A DNA stretch of 5,147 nucleotides from Pseudomonadota bacterium (GCA_021848555.1 JAJZUN010000267.1:1-5147), one strand, 5' to 3'. Shown: positions 1 through 4,545, counted from the first letter of the stretch. Made by a program: numbers and translations. The notes: generated from the sequence alone by a model not told the origin.

Positions 1-636
1 CGGCGTGTTGTTGACGTGATCGTCGCCGCGGATGACATGGGTGATGTCCATGTCCAGATCGTCCACGACCACACCGAAATTGTAGGTCGGAACGCCGTCG
101 GCGCGCAGGATCACGAGGTCGTCGATCTCGCTGTTGGCGACGGTGATCGGCCCTTTCACCAGATCGATGAACGTTACCGCGCCTTCGTCGGGATTGCGAA
201 ACCGCAGCACGGGTTTCACGCCCGCAGGCGGCGTCAGACCGGCGCGCTTCGCGTTCTCCGGGCGCCAGCGCCCGTCGTAGCGCGGCTTCGCCCCGCGCGC
301 GCGCTGTTGCTCGCGCATCTGCTCGAGTTCTTCCTTGCTGGCGTAGCACCAGTAGGCCTTGTCCGCGCCGAGCAGCTGCTCCGCCACCTCGCGGTAGCGC
401 GCGAGGCGCTGCATCTGGAAGAACGGCCCTTCGTCCCAGTCCAGACCCAGCCACTTCATGCCGTCGATGATCGCGTTCACCGAAGCCTCGGTCGAGCGCT
501 CCAGGTCGGTGTCCTCGATGCGCAGCACGAATTTGCCGCCGTGCTTGCGCGCGTAGGCCCAGGAAAAAAGCGCGGTGCGCGCGCCGCCTACATGCAAATA
601 ACCGGTCGGGCTGGGGGCGAAACGGGTACGGATCAT
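1..636 (-). CDS. gltX: Glutamyl-tRNA synthetase, N-terminal 212 codons (3' part lies beyond the left edge)
   Basis: Cytoplasmic class I aminoacyl-tRNA synthetase that charges tRNA-Glu with glutamate using ATP. The start codon is the ATG at 634-636, and the frame stays open to base 1. The protein begins [20 protein letters not shown], which contains the class I HIGH-type signature (HVGG at residues 15-18). It continues with RIEDTD (about 39-44), GLDWDEGPF (about 64-72), PTYNF (183-187) and [10 protein letters not shown] (203-212), all characteristic of bacterial GluRS. The KMSK loop and the anticodon-binding domain must lie outside the window. In the region where E. coli GluRS binds zinc, only one cysteine is present (C97, in WCYAS), so the usual CxC plus downstream ligands are absent. 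No strong Shine-Dalgarno precedes the ATG. The gene is divergent from tRNA-Val. Identification is near certain; whether it is discriminating or non-discriminating cannot be told from this part. Confidence 0.97.
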   Translation of the reverse strand, partial: MIRTRFAPSPTGYLHVGGARTALFSWAYARKHGGKFVLRIEDTDLERSTEASVNAIIDGMKWLGLDWDEGPFFQMQRLARYREVAEQLLGADKAYWCYASKEELEQMREQQRARGAKPRYDGRWRPENAKRAGLTPPAGVKPVLRFRNPDEGAVTFIDLVKGPITVANSEIDDLVILRADGVPTYNFGVVVDDLDMDITHVIRGDDHVNNTP

Positions 637-656
637 GGGAAGCTGCTTCGGAAAAC

Positions 657-677
657 CCGTATTTTACTGGAATACGG
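657..677. repeat. Perfect 7-bp inverted repeat around the gltX -10 region
   Basis: CCGTATT (657-663) and AATACGG (671-677) are exact reverse complements separated by 7 bp. The left arm overlaps the candidate gltX -10 box, and the repeat lies in the short divergent spacer between gltX and tRNA-Val. It could be an operator, or a chance repeat; it has no terminator-like T run. Confidence 0.45.
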
Positions 678-688
678 CCGCTTTCGAA
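661..688 (-). promoter_or_regulatory. Candidate sigma70 promoter for gltX
   Basis: On the minus strand a TAAAAT -10 element (661-666, five of six consensus bases) lies 16 bp downstream of a weak TTCGAA -35 element (683-688). Transcription would start near 654, giving a leader of about 18 nt before the gltX ATG. The -10 element sits mostly inside an inverted repeat (657-677). The weak -35 keeps confidence low. Confidence 0.3.
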
Positions 689-718
689 TTGACCAGGTGA
701 GGGGCGATGTGATTAAAT
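689..718 (+). promoter_or_regulatory. Candidate promoter for tRNA-Val
   Basis: A TTGACC -35 element (689-694, five of six consensus bases) is followed 18 bp later by TTAAAT (713-718, four of six). The predicted start near 725 is only a few bases before the mature tRNA 5' end at 731. The bases after the -10 are GC-rich, as expected of a stringently controlled stable-RNA promoter. It is back-to-back with the gltX promoter candidate. Confidence 0.45.
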
Positions 719-730
719 CCGCACTCGGCC

Positions 731-805
731 GGGCGGTTAACTCAGCGGTAGAGTGCCACCTTCACACGGTGGAAGTCACTGGTTCGATCCCAGTATCGCC
801 CACCA
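731..805 (+). tRNA. tRNA-Val (anticodon CAC), CCA encoded
   Basis: The full cloverleaf can be drawn by eye. The acceptor stem is GGGCGGT (731-737) with ATCGCCC (795-801), including one G-U pair. The D stem is ACTC/GAGT (740-743 with 751-754). The anticodon stem is CCACC/GGTGG (756-760 with 768-772) around the loop TTCACAC, which puts anticodon CAC at 763-765. The variable loop has five bases, and the T stem is ACTGG/CCAGT (778-782 with 790-794) around TTCGATC. The discriminator base is A802, followed by a genome-encoded CCA (803-805). CAC reads the valine codon GUG. The gene is 75 nt long with no sign of degeneration. It lies 88 bp upstream of the NAD(P)-binding protein gene, with no evident terminator between them, so some read-through is possible. 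Confidence 0.97.
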
Positions 806-893
806 CCATCTTCGCTCCGGAGTCCCTGCGCTACAGATCAAAGAGCGCCAAACCCGCTGGTGGAGATGCGCGGCCGGTACCCTTGGGGCGACT

Positions 894-1553
894 ATGCAGC
901 AGCGGGCGGCGGGACGAACGGCTTTGGTGGCCGGTGCGACGGGCCTCGTCGGCCGGGAGATACTCGCCGCAATTCTGGCCGACGCTGCCTATGCCGCAGT
1001 GCATGTGGTGGCACGACGGCCATTGGCGGCAACGCATCCCAAACTGACCGTCCACGTCCTTGACTTTGCGGCGCTTCCTGCGCTGCCGGCCGTCGACGAT
1101 GTGTTCATTGCCCTGGGCACCACCATCAAAGTGGCGGGCAGTCAGCAGGCCTTCCGCGCCGTGGATTTCGATGCCGTACTGGCGGTGGCCGCGGCGGCGC
1201 GTGCGTCGGGCGCCTCAAGGCTGGGGATAGTCAGCGCAATGGGCGCGAGCGCGACATCGCGTATCTTCTACAACCGCGTCAAGGGCGAGATGGAGCAGGC
1301 CGTGACTCGGCTGGGATACGATTCCCTGGTGTTCGCCCGGCCGTCTATGCTGGTCGGGGATAGGGACGCGCTCGGACAGCCCGGCCGCAGCGGCGAAAAG
1401 CTCGCGCTGATGTTCATGCGGTTTGCAGCGCTGATCCCCGCCAATTACCGCGCCATCGAAGCCGTCCGCGTGGCGCGCGCCCTGGTCCGCGCCGTCAAGA
1501 CCGCCGAAAAGGGAACGCGGGTGCTGCTCTCGGGCGAAATGCAGGCAAGCTGA
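894..1553 (+). CDS. TIP30/HTATIP2-like NAD(P)-binding Rossmann-fold protein (atypical SDR)
   Basis: A 219-residue protein predicted to be a cytoplasmic, NAD(P)-dependent atypical short-chain dehydrogenase; the substrate is unknown. An N-terminal Rossmann strand and glycine motif read ALVAGATGLVG (residues 10-20), followed by VVARRP (38-43). The segment ALGTTIKVAGS (73-83) followed by FRAVDF (87-92) matches the LGTT..AGS..F..VD pattern of the human TIP30/HTATIP2 group. The region IVSAMGAS (112-119) and a YxxxK pair (Y126, K130) occupy the places of the SDR catalytic residues, and VFARPSMLVGDR (146-157) is also typical. The ATG at 894 was chosen because the glycine motif then falls at the expected distance from the N-terminus, and because the in-frame ATG at 753 lies inside the tRNA. 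The ribosome site is weak (GGGG about 6 bases upstream). It is probably a single-gene unit or trails the tRNA. Family assignment is strong, specific function unknown. Confidence 0.9.
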   Translation: MQQRAAGRTALVAGATGLVGREILAAILADAAYAAVHVVARRPLAATHPKLTVHVLDFAALPALPAVDDVFIALGTTIKVAGSQQAFRAVDFDAVLAVAAAARASGASRLGIVSAMGASATSRIFYNRVKGEMEQAVTRLGYDSLVFARPSMLVGDRDALGQPGRSGEKLALMFMRFAALIPANYRAIEAVRVARALVRAVKTAEKGTRVLLSGEMQAS

Positions 1554-1562
1554 TTCAACGTG

Positions 1563-1583
1563 GGCACCGCGGCGAGCGGTGTC
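1563..1583 (+). terminator. Possible terminator hairpin after the TIP30-like gene
   Basis: An 8-bp stem starts 10 bases after the stop codon: CACCGC (1565-1570) pairs with GCGGTG (1576-1581), extended by one G-U and one G-C pair, around a 5-base loop. No T run follows directly; the nearest is at about 1612-1618. It would therefore be a weak or Rho-assisted terminator at best. Confidence 0.25.
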
Positions 1584-1624
1584 GCCTCCCTGTCCGCCCT
1601 GCCCCGCAATTGTTTTTCCTCTAT

Positions 1625-1638
1625 GTACGCGAGCGTAC
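1625..1638. promoter_or_regulatory. Candidate operator: inverted repeat GTACGCGAGCGTAC upstream of the DUF3096 gene
   Basis: GTACGC and GCGTAC are exact 6-bp inverted arms around a 2-bp centre (GA). The site lies 116 bp upstream of the DUF3096 start codon. About 22 bp downstream is TAAAAA (1661-1666), a possible -10 box without a convincing -35. The compact symmetric form suggests a dimeric regulator, but no regulator is identified. Confidence 0.4.
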
Positions 1639-1753
1639 GGTGACCGCCCGGCGTTCGGCGTAAAAATCGCTGGTGCAGATGTTTTGCGCGCGATCGACGC
1701 AAGCCGAATCCCGGCACATCGCGCATCGCCTTCCCTAATGAAAGGATTACTCC

Positions 1754-1906
1754 ATGAACATCACCTTGGCGCTTGCTCCCCTGGTATCCCTGATCGCGGG
1801 CATCCTGATCCTGGTCATGCCGCGCCTGCTCAACTATATCGTCGCGCTGTATCTGATCGTCATCGGCTTGATCGGGCTGTTCGGCGCGGGCAATCTTCAT
1901 CTTTGA
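1754..1906 (+). CDS. DUF3096-type small membrane protein (50 aa)
   Basis: A 50-residue, almost entirely hydrophobic protein beginning MNITLALAPLVSLIAGILIL and ending GLFGAGNLHL. It closely matches what is known of the DUF3096 family: a first helix (about 5-22), a short turn MPRLLNY (22-28) and a second helix (about 29-44), making a two-helix hairpin in the inner membrane. The function of the family is unknown. The start is set by a good ribosome site, AAAGGA at 1741-1746, seven bases before the ATG. The stop is TGA at 1904-1906. It stands alone between an upstream spacer with a palindrome and the convergent ferritin-like gene. Regulation through that palindrome is possible but unproven. The short length makes the gene easy to miss, but the ribosome site, clean hydrophobic pattern and family match support it well. 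Confidence 0.9.
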   Translation: MNITLALAPLVSLIAGILILVMPRLLNYIVALYLIVIGLIGLFGAGNLHL

Positions 1907-1931
1907 TCACCAGGCACGCTGTCGCGAGAGC

Positions 1932-1980
1932 CGATCCGCCGCGCTCATTCCAAGACGAGGCGCTGCGGGGCAGCGGATCG
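1932..1980. repeat. Inverted repeat in the convergent gap between the DUF3096 and ferritin-like genes
   Basis: CGATCCGC (1932-1939) and GCGGATCG (1973-1980) are exact 8-bp inverted arms separated by 33 bases. The inner bases include GCGCTC and GAGGCGC, which could extend the stem imperfectly. It may act as a shared, U-tract-free transcription end for the two convergent genes. This is the only structure seen in the 93-bp gap. Confidence 0.3.
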
Positions 1981-1999
1981 CTTCATGGCGCAGGCGCGT

Positions 2000-2287
2000 T
2001 TACTGGTGCGCGATGGGCTTCGCGGTGAAGAGGTAGTCCTTCAGTTCCTTGGAGAACGCCGGATCATTGCGCCGGATCCACTCCAGCACCATGGCCGCGT
2101 GCTCTTTTTCCTCGTCGCGATTGTGCGCCAGTATCGCCTTGAGTTCCGGGTCCTTGCACGCGTCGGCGCGCTGGTTGTACCAATCGACGGCTTCCAGCTC
2201 TTCCATTAACGACACGATGGCGCGGTGCATGTCGCGTGTCTGATCCGACAACTCTTCAACCGGTTCGTGATAACCGACGCTGGACAT
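2000..2287 (-). CDS. EncFtn-type (encapsulated ferritin-like) protein without a targeting tail
   Basis: A 95-residue two-helix ferritin-like protein, expected to oxidise Fe(II) at a site built between subunits. It is strikingly similar, from memory, to the Rhodospirillum rubrum encapsulated ferritin: HRAIVSLMEELEAVDWY (21-37) and ILAHNRDEEKEHAAM (52-66) are near-identical blocks. The family's ferroxidase ligands are all present (E30, E60, H63), as are the entry-site acids E29 and E32 and W36. The protein ends KDYLFTAKPIAHQ. It lacks the long C-terminal extension with an encapsulin-docking sequence seen in true cargo EncFtn, and the bases after the stop do not encode one in frame. The start is ATG 2285-2287 with ribosome site AGGAG at 2294-2298, six bases away. 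No encapsulin gene lies in the window. Family assignment is strong; whether it works alone, oligomerises as a ring or enters a shell encoded elsewhere is unknown. Confidence 0.93.
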   Translation of the reverse strand: MSSVGYHEPVEELSDQTRDMHRAIVSLMEELEAVDWYNQRADACKDPELKAILAHNRDEEKEHAAMVLEWIRRNDPAFSKELKDYLFTAKPIAHQ

Positions 2288-2332
2288 AGGGCTCTCCTGT
2301 TTTTCGGGCGTATGGCGGCGACGCGATTTCCG

Positions 2333-2357
2333 GCGCCCGGCCTGCGCATCCGGGCGC
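2333..2357 (-). repeat. Leader hairpin ahead of the ferritin-like gene
   Basis: GCGCCCGG (2333-2340) and CCGGGCGC (2350-2357) are perfect 8-bp inverted arms around a 9-base loop. If transcription starts just downstream of the TATAAT box at 2369-2374, the hairpin sits at the very 5' end of a leader of about 75 nt. It could stabilise the mRNA or mark a regulatory leader. Confidence 0.4.
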
Positions 2358-2368
2358 GCCGGAGATCA

Positions 2369-2374
2369 ATTATA
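2369..2374 (-). promoter_or_regulatory. -10 box (TATAAT) of the ferritin-like gene
   Basis: A perfect TATAAT lies on the minus strand in an AT-rich patch within otherwise GC-rich DNA, 82-87 bp upstream of the ferritin-like ATG. The expected -35 position (about 2392-2397) reads TCCGGT, a poor match, so an activator may be needed. No clear Fur box was seen. Confidence 0.45.
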
Positions 2375-2455
2375 TTCCTTGCCGGCGGCACACCGGAGTT
2401 TGGGCTGGTTCGCGAATCTTGTCGCCCTTGTGGCCGGCGCAACCCGGCTGTGCTC

Positions 2456-2464
2456 TGTTAGACT
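2456..2464 (+). promoter_or_regulatory. Candidate extended -10 promoter for the VF530 gene
   Basis: TGTTAGACT fits the extended -10 pattern TGnTAnnnT. The predicted start near 2471 would give a leader of about 20 nt. No good -35 element is visible, which is tolerated for extended -10 promoters. It faces away from the ferritin-like promoter within the same divergent 204-bp spacer. Confidence 0.33.
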
Positions 2465-2491
2465 TGAAGCGCTTATTTCAGGCCCGTCCAG

Positions 2492-2722
2492 ATGGCTGCT
2501 CCGCAAATCAACAATCCGCTGCACGGCATTACGCTGGAGCAGATGCTGAACGAACTGGTCGAGGGTATCGGCTGGGCGGAAATGGGCCAGCGCGTCGCAA
2601 TACGCTGTTTCAACCACGATCCCAGCCTGAAATCGAGTCTGCGCTTTTTGCGCCGGACGCCCTGGGCACGGACCAAGGTCGAAGAAATGTACCTGCAGCA
2701 CAAGCGCGGCGCGTCGCACTGA
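2492..2722 (+). CDS. VF530 family (DUF2132) small putative DNA-binding protein
   Basis: A 76-residue cytoplasmic protein. The block [18 protein letters not shown] (7-24) followed by [21 protein letters not shown] (27-47) and [21 protein letters not shown] (48-68) is the full signature of the VF530/DUF2132 family, whose usual length is about 70-80 residues. A DNA-binding role for the family has been proposed from structure; no target is known. The protein is mixed helical, with a basic C-terminal half ([10 protein letters not shown]). The ATG at 2492 places the signature right at the N-terminus as in relatives; the ribosome site is weak (CAGG about 9 bases upstream). It is followed 70 bp later by the DUF4337 gene on the same strand, with a candidate promoter between them, so co-transcription is possible but not required. 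Family assignment is strong, biological role unknown. Confidence 0.9.
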   Translation: MAAPQINNPLHGITLEQMLNELVEGIGWAEMGQRVAIRCFNHDPSLKSSLRFLRRTPWARTKVEEMYLQHKRGASH

Positions 2723-2731
2723 ACATGCACC

Positions 2732-2760
2732 TTTATCCGGCGCCGGAAAACAGGGACAAT
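2732..2760 (+). promoter_or_regulatory. Candidate promoter for the DUF4337 gene
   Basis: TTTATC (2732-2737, three of six consensus bases) and GACAAT (2755-2760, four of six) are separated by 17 bp. A start near 2767 would give a leader of about 26 nt. The spacer contains a perfect 12-bp palindrome beginning at the last -35 bases. Both boxes are weak matches. Confidence 0.28.
2736..2747. repeat. 12-bp perfect palindrome TCCGGCGCCGGA
   Basis: The sequence reads identically on both strands. It is flanked by TTTA on the left and AAAA on the right, which nearly extends the symmetry. It lies in the 70-bp gap between the VF530 and DUF4337 genes, within the spacer of the candidate promoter. No T run follows it on the plus strand, so a terminator for the VF530 gene is unlikely; an operator is possible. 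Confidence 0.45.
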
Positions 2761-2792
2761 GGCGCCCTCTTGATTGATTGGAGCTAGGCAAA

Positions 2793-3356
2793 ATGTCCGG
2801 ACACGGCCACGTCGACCCGTCCAACAAGAAGATCGCGCTGCTCATTTCCGTCCTCGCCCTGGTGCTCGCGTTTTCCGAGACCCTGGGAAAGGGCGCACAG
2901 ACAGCGGCGCTGAGCTACAACATCGAAGCATCCAACCTGTGGACCTTCTTCCAGGCCAAGACCATACGCAGCACCACGCTGCGCACTGCGGCCGAAGCCC
3001 TCGAATTGGAGCTGGCCCAGGTTTCCCGCCCGGAGCAGAAGCAGGCCATGGAAAAGCGCATCGCCGACTGGAAGGCGAGCGTCGCCCGCTACGATTCGGA
3101 GCCGGAAACGCAGGAAGGGCGCAAGCAGCTGGCCGCACGGGCCAAGATCGCGGAGGGCCGGCGCGACCATGCGCTCGCGGCCTACCACAACTATGAGCTG
3201 GCCTCGGCCGCGATCCAGATCGCGATCGTGCTCGCTTCAGCCGAGATCATCACCGGTGTCGTCCTGCTCACCTGGATCGCCGGCGGGCTAGGACTGATAG
3301 GTATCGTTTTCTGCAGCCTGGGGTTTTTCGCACCGACCGCGGTCCATCTGTTCTAG
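2793..3356 (+). CDS. DUF4337 family membrane protein
   Basis: A 187-residue inner-membrane protein of unknown function. The N-terminus MSGHGHVDPSNKKIALLISV leads into a first membrane helix (about 13-28). Next is the conserved stretch SETLGKGAQTAAL (28-40) with YNIEASNLWTFFQAKTIR (42-59), which is the hallmark of DUF4337. A charged, helical, possibly coiled-coil central region (about 62-132) follows. Two C-terminal membrane helices lie at about 136-152 and 153-177, the second rich in glycine. The start is the ATG at 2793, with GGAG at 2780-2783 nine bases upstream; an in-frame TTG at 2778 would put that ribosome site inside the gene and is less likely. The downstream neighbour is convergent. 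Family assignment is strong from memory of relatives; which side of the membrane the central domain faces is not resolved. Confidence 0.92.
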   Translation: MSGHGHVDPSNKKIALLISVLALVLAFSETLGKGAQTAALSYNIEASNLWTFFQAKTIRSTTLRTAAEALELELAQVSRPEQKQAMEKRIADWKASVARYDSEPETQEGRKQLAARAKIAEGRRDHALAAYHNYELASAAIQIAIVLASAEIITGVVLLTWIAGGLGLIGIVFCSLGFFAPTAVHLF

Positions 3357-3363
3357 GACCTGT

Positions 3364-3395
3364 TTGCGTTCACCCCGCGGGTGCGGCGGACGCAA
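3364..3395. terminator. Two-tier inverted repeat between convergent genes, possible bidirectional terminator
   Basis: An outer stem TTGCGT/ACGCAA (3364-3369 with 3390-3395) encloses an inner stem CACCC/GGGTG (3371-3375 with 3379-3383). It begins 8 bases after the DUF4337 stop and ends 13 bases before the stop of the convergent phosphatase gene, the right place for a shared terminator. No T run lies on either side, so termination strength is doubtful. Confidence 0.35.
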
Positions 3396-3407
3396 CGATA
3401 GCTCTGG

Positions 3408-4079
3408 TCAATCGGCCGTGGTGCGGTAGCCGGCGGTGACATGCTCCGGCGCGATGTTGCTGATGCGCCACCGGCTCGCCGCGGCCTCGAACTCGAACAA
3501 CAAGGGTGTGGCGTTGGCGATGTGCTGCTCGAGCAGATCGGCCCCCAGGCTGAATACCAGGACGTAAAGCGGGCCGCCGTGGGCGACCAGCAGCGTCGAC
3601 TCTTCGGTGTCCAGGGCGTCGTTGAACGCCGCCTGGGTGCGCGCGATGAAATCGGACAGGGACTCGCCGTTCGGCGGCTCGTTGCGCCAGTCGAGTTCCG
3701 CCGACGATTTGCCGACCAGGTCGCCGAACCATCTTTCGCGCAAACGCGGCTCCGCGATCACCGGCGCGCGCACGATTTCCGCCGCCGCCTGCGCCGTCTG
3801 CCAGGCGCGCCGCATGTCGCTCGCCAGGATCCGCGCCACCGGATGCGCGCGCAAATATTCGGCCGCGCGCCTGGCCTGCTCCAATCCGGTCGAATTCAGC
3901 GGTATCTCGGGAGTTTGATAGACCCGCTGCGCATTGCCTTCGGTTTCGCCGTGGCGCAGGAAAATAAACCGCCGCGCGCGCGGTTGCAGCAGCCGCGCCC
4001 CGGCGCGCCGCCTGACCTCGTCCAGACCGTGCTTGGTCAGTCTGGCTTGCCACACCTGCGCTGCTTTGTCCGCTGTCAT
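3408..4079 (-). CDS. Histidine phosphatase (phosphoglycerate mutase-like) family protein
   Basis: A 223-residue cytoplasmic member of the histidine phosphatase superfamily, which removes phosphate through a phospho-histidine intermediate; the substrate cannot be named. FLRHGET (40-46) holds the phospho-acceptor H43. SDMRRAWQTA (87-96) matches the usual SDLxRAxxTA block, LRERWFGDLVGK (113-124) supplies the acidic E115, and LLVAHGG (163-169) provides the second catalytic histidine H167. All key residues are present. The RHG motif is preceded by about 40 residues, including an arginine-rich stretch (22-37). Most family members start within some 10 residues of the motif, so an N-terminal extension is present, with no internal Met between residue 1 and the motif to suggest a shorter start. 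The ribosome site is weak (GAAG). It lies 67 bp downstream of the NrfJ-like gene on the same strand, separated by strong alternative hairpins. Confidence 0.92.
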   Translation of the reverse strand: MTADKAAQVWQARLTKHGLDEVRRRAGARLLQPRARRFIFLRHGETEGNAQRVYQTPEIPLNSTGLEQARRAAEYLRAHPVARILASDMRRAWQTAQAAAEIVRAPVIAEPRLRERWFGDLVGKSSAELDWRNEPPNGESLSDFIARTQAAFNDALDTEESTLLVAHGGPLYVLVFSLGADLLEQHIANATPLLFEFEAAASRWRISNIAPEHVTAGYRTTAD

Positions 4080-4098
4080 GAAGGCACTTCAGTTCGCG

Positions 4099-4133
4099 CC
4101 GGCAGGGCCTGCCGGTCGCGCTGCCCGGCAGGC
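4099..4133 (-). repeat. Three-arm alternating hairpin between the NrfJ-like and phosphatase genes
   Basis: Three related arms are present: CCGGCAGG (4099-4106), GCCTGCCGG (4107-4115) and CCGGCAGGC (4125-4133). The middle arm can form a 9-bp perfect stem with the right arm (9-base loop) or a 7-bp stem with the left arm (3-base loop), but not both. In the transcript from the NrfJ-like gene this sits just upstream of the phosphatase ribosome site. There is no U run, so it is not a standard intrinsic terminator. Confidence 0.55.
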
Positions 4134-4146
4134 ACGCAGCGCGGAT

Positions 4147-4512
4147 CTATTCCTTTTCCTTGGTGATCACCACGCGGTTGACGAACAACACGCTGGGGAA
4201 AGTCCGATTCAGGGTCTTGCTGTGAAAATTGGTCATGGCCAGGCCATCGTCGAACCGGATCACATCGCCTTTCTTCGCCGGCACCGCGGTGGCTGCGAGC
4301 CACAGCGTCTTCTTGTTCTGGCTGACCTCGAGGTAGGTGTAAGGGGCCGCGTCCAGGGTGCTGAGAACCTTGGCTTTCTGCGGCAGCTGCGCCTCGGGCG
4401 CGCCCTTGACTTCTTTTTTCGCGCTCACGCTGGGGTGGCCGGAGGGGAGCGACTGGGCCGCGGCGGAAGCGGAAAAGAACGCCAGGGCAAGCAATACGGG
4501 GAGGAGTTTCAT
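4147..4512 (-). CDS. NrfJ-like secreted protein
   Basis: A 121-residue protein with a clear Sec signal peptide: MKLLPVLLALAFFSASAAAQ, with predicted cleavage after an Ala near residue 19, so the mature protein is probably periplasmic. The mature part starts SLPSGHPS, then has KAKVLSTLDAAPYTYLEV (46-63), KKTLWLAATAV (67-77), KKGDVIRFDDG (80-90) and MTNFHSKTLNRTF (93-105), closing with VLFVNRVVI. This pattern (VL....YTY..V, W.A, GD, M.NF.SKTLNR.F, .FV) matches, from memory, proteins annotated NrfJ-related, found near nitrite reductase genes in some species. There are no cysteines and no heme motif, so it is not a cytochrome. The start is ATG 4510-4512 with a poor ribosome site and a TATAAT box 34 bp upstream. 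No nrf gene is adjacent here. Family call is moderately confident; function unknown. Confidence 0.78.
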   Translation of the reverse strand: MKLLPVLLALAFFSASAAAQSLPSGHPSVSAKKEVKGAPEAQLPQKAKVLSTLDAAPYTYLEVSQNKKTLWLAATAVPAKKGDVIRFDDGLAMTNFHSKTLNRTFPSVLFVNRVVITKEKE

Positions 4513-4545
4513 CGGCTGGTTGCTTTCTTGATGGGAAGGTGGTCC

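Noticed and set aside
753..893. Upstream start for the TIP30-like gene
   Set aside because: This in-frame ATG lies inside the tRNA, and the added residues have no family similarity; ATG 894 puts the glycine motif at the normal place.
16..1047. Long plus-strand open frame of 343 codons
   Set aside because: It runs antisense through gltX and then through the tRNA gene. Its product is low-complexity Arg/Ala/Gly-rich, as expected from a GC-rich shadow frame.
1445..1900. Minus-strand open frame across the end of the TIP30-like gene and the DUF3096 gene
   Set aside because: It is antisense to two supported genes and has no recognisable family pattern.
1907..1999. Encapsulin-targeting peptide downstream of the ferritin-like stop codon
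   Set aside because: Reading past the stop in the same frame gives TRLRHEAIRCPAAP and similar, with no docking-type sequence, so a simple stop-codon error does not restore the tail.
2778..2792. TTG start for the DUF4337 gene
   Set aside because: It would place the GGAG ribosome site inside the coding region; the ATG at 2793 gives the family's typical N-terminus.
2366..2845. Minus-strand open frame of 159 codons over the VF530 gene
   Set aside because: It is antisense to the well-matched VF530 gene, and its composition is that of a shadow frame.
3441..4166. Plus-strand open frame of 241 codons
   Set aside because: It is antisense to the histidine phosphatase, whose catalytic motifs are all intact.
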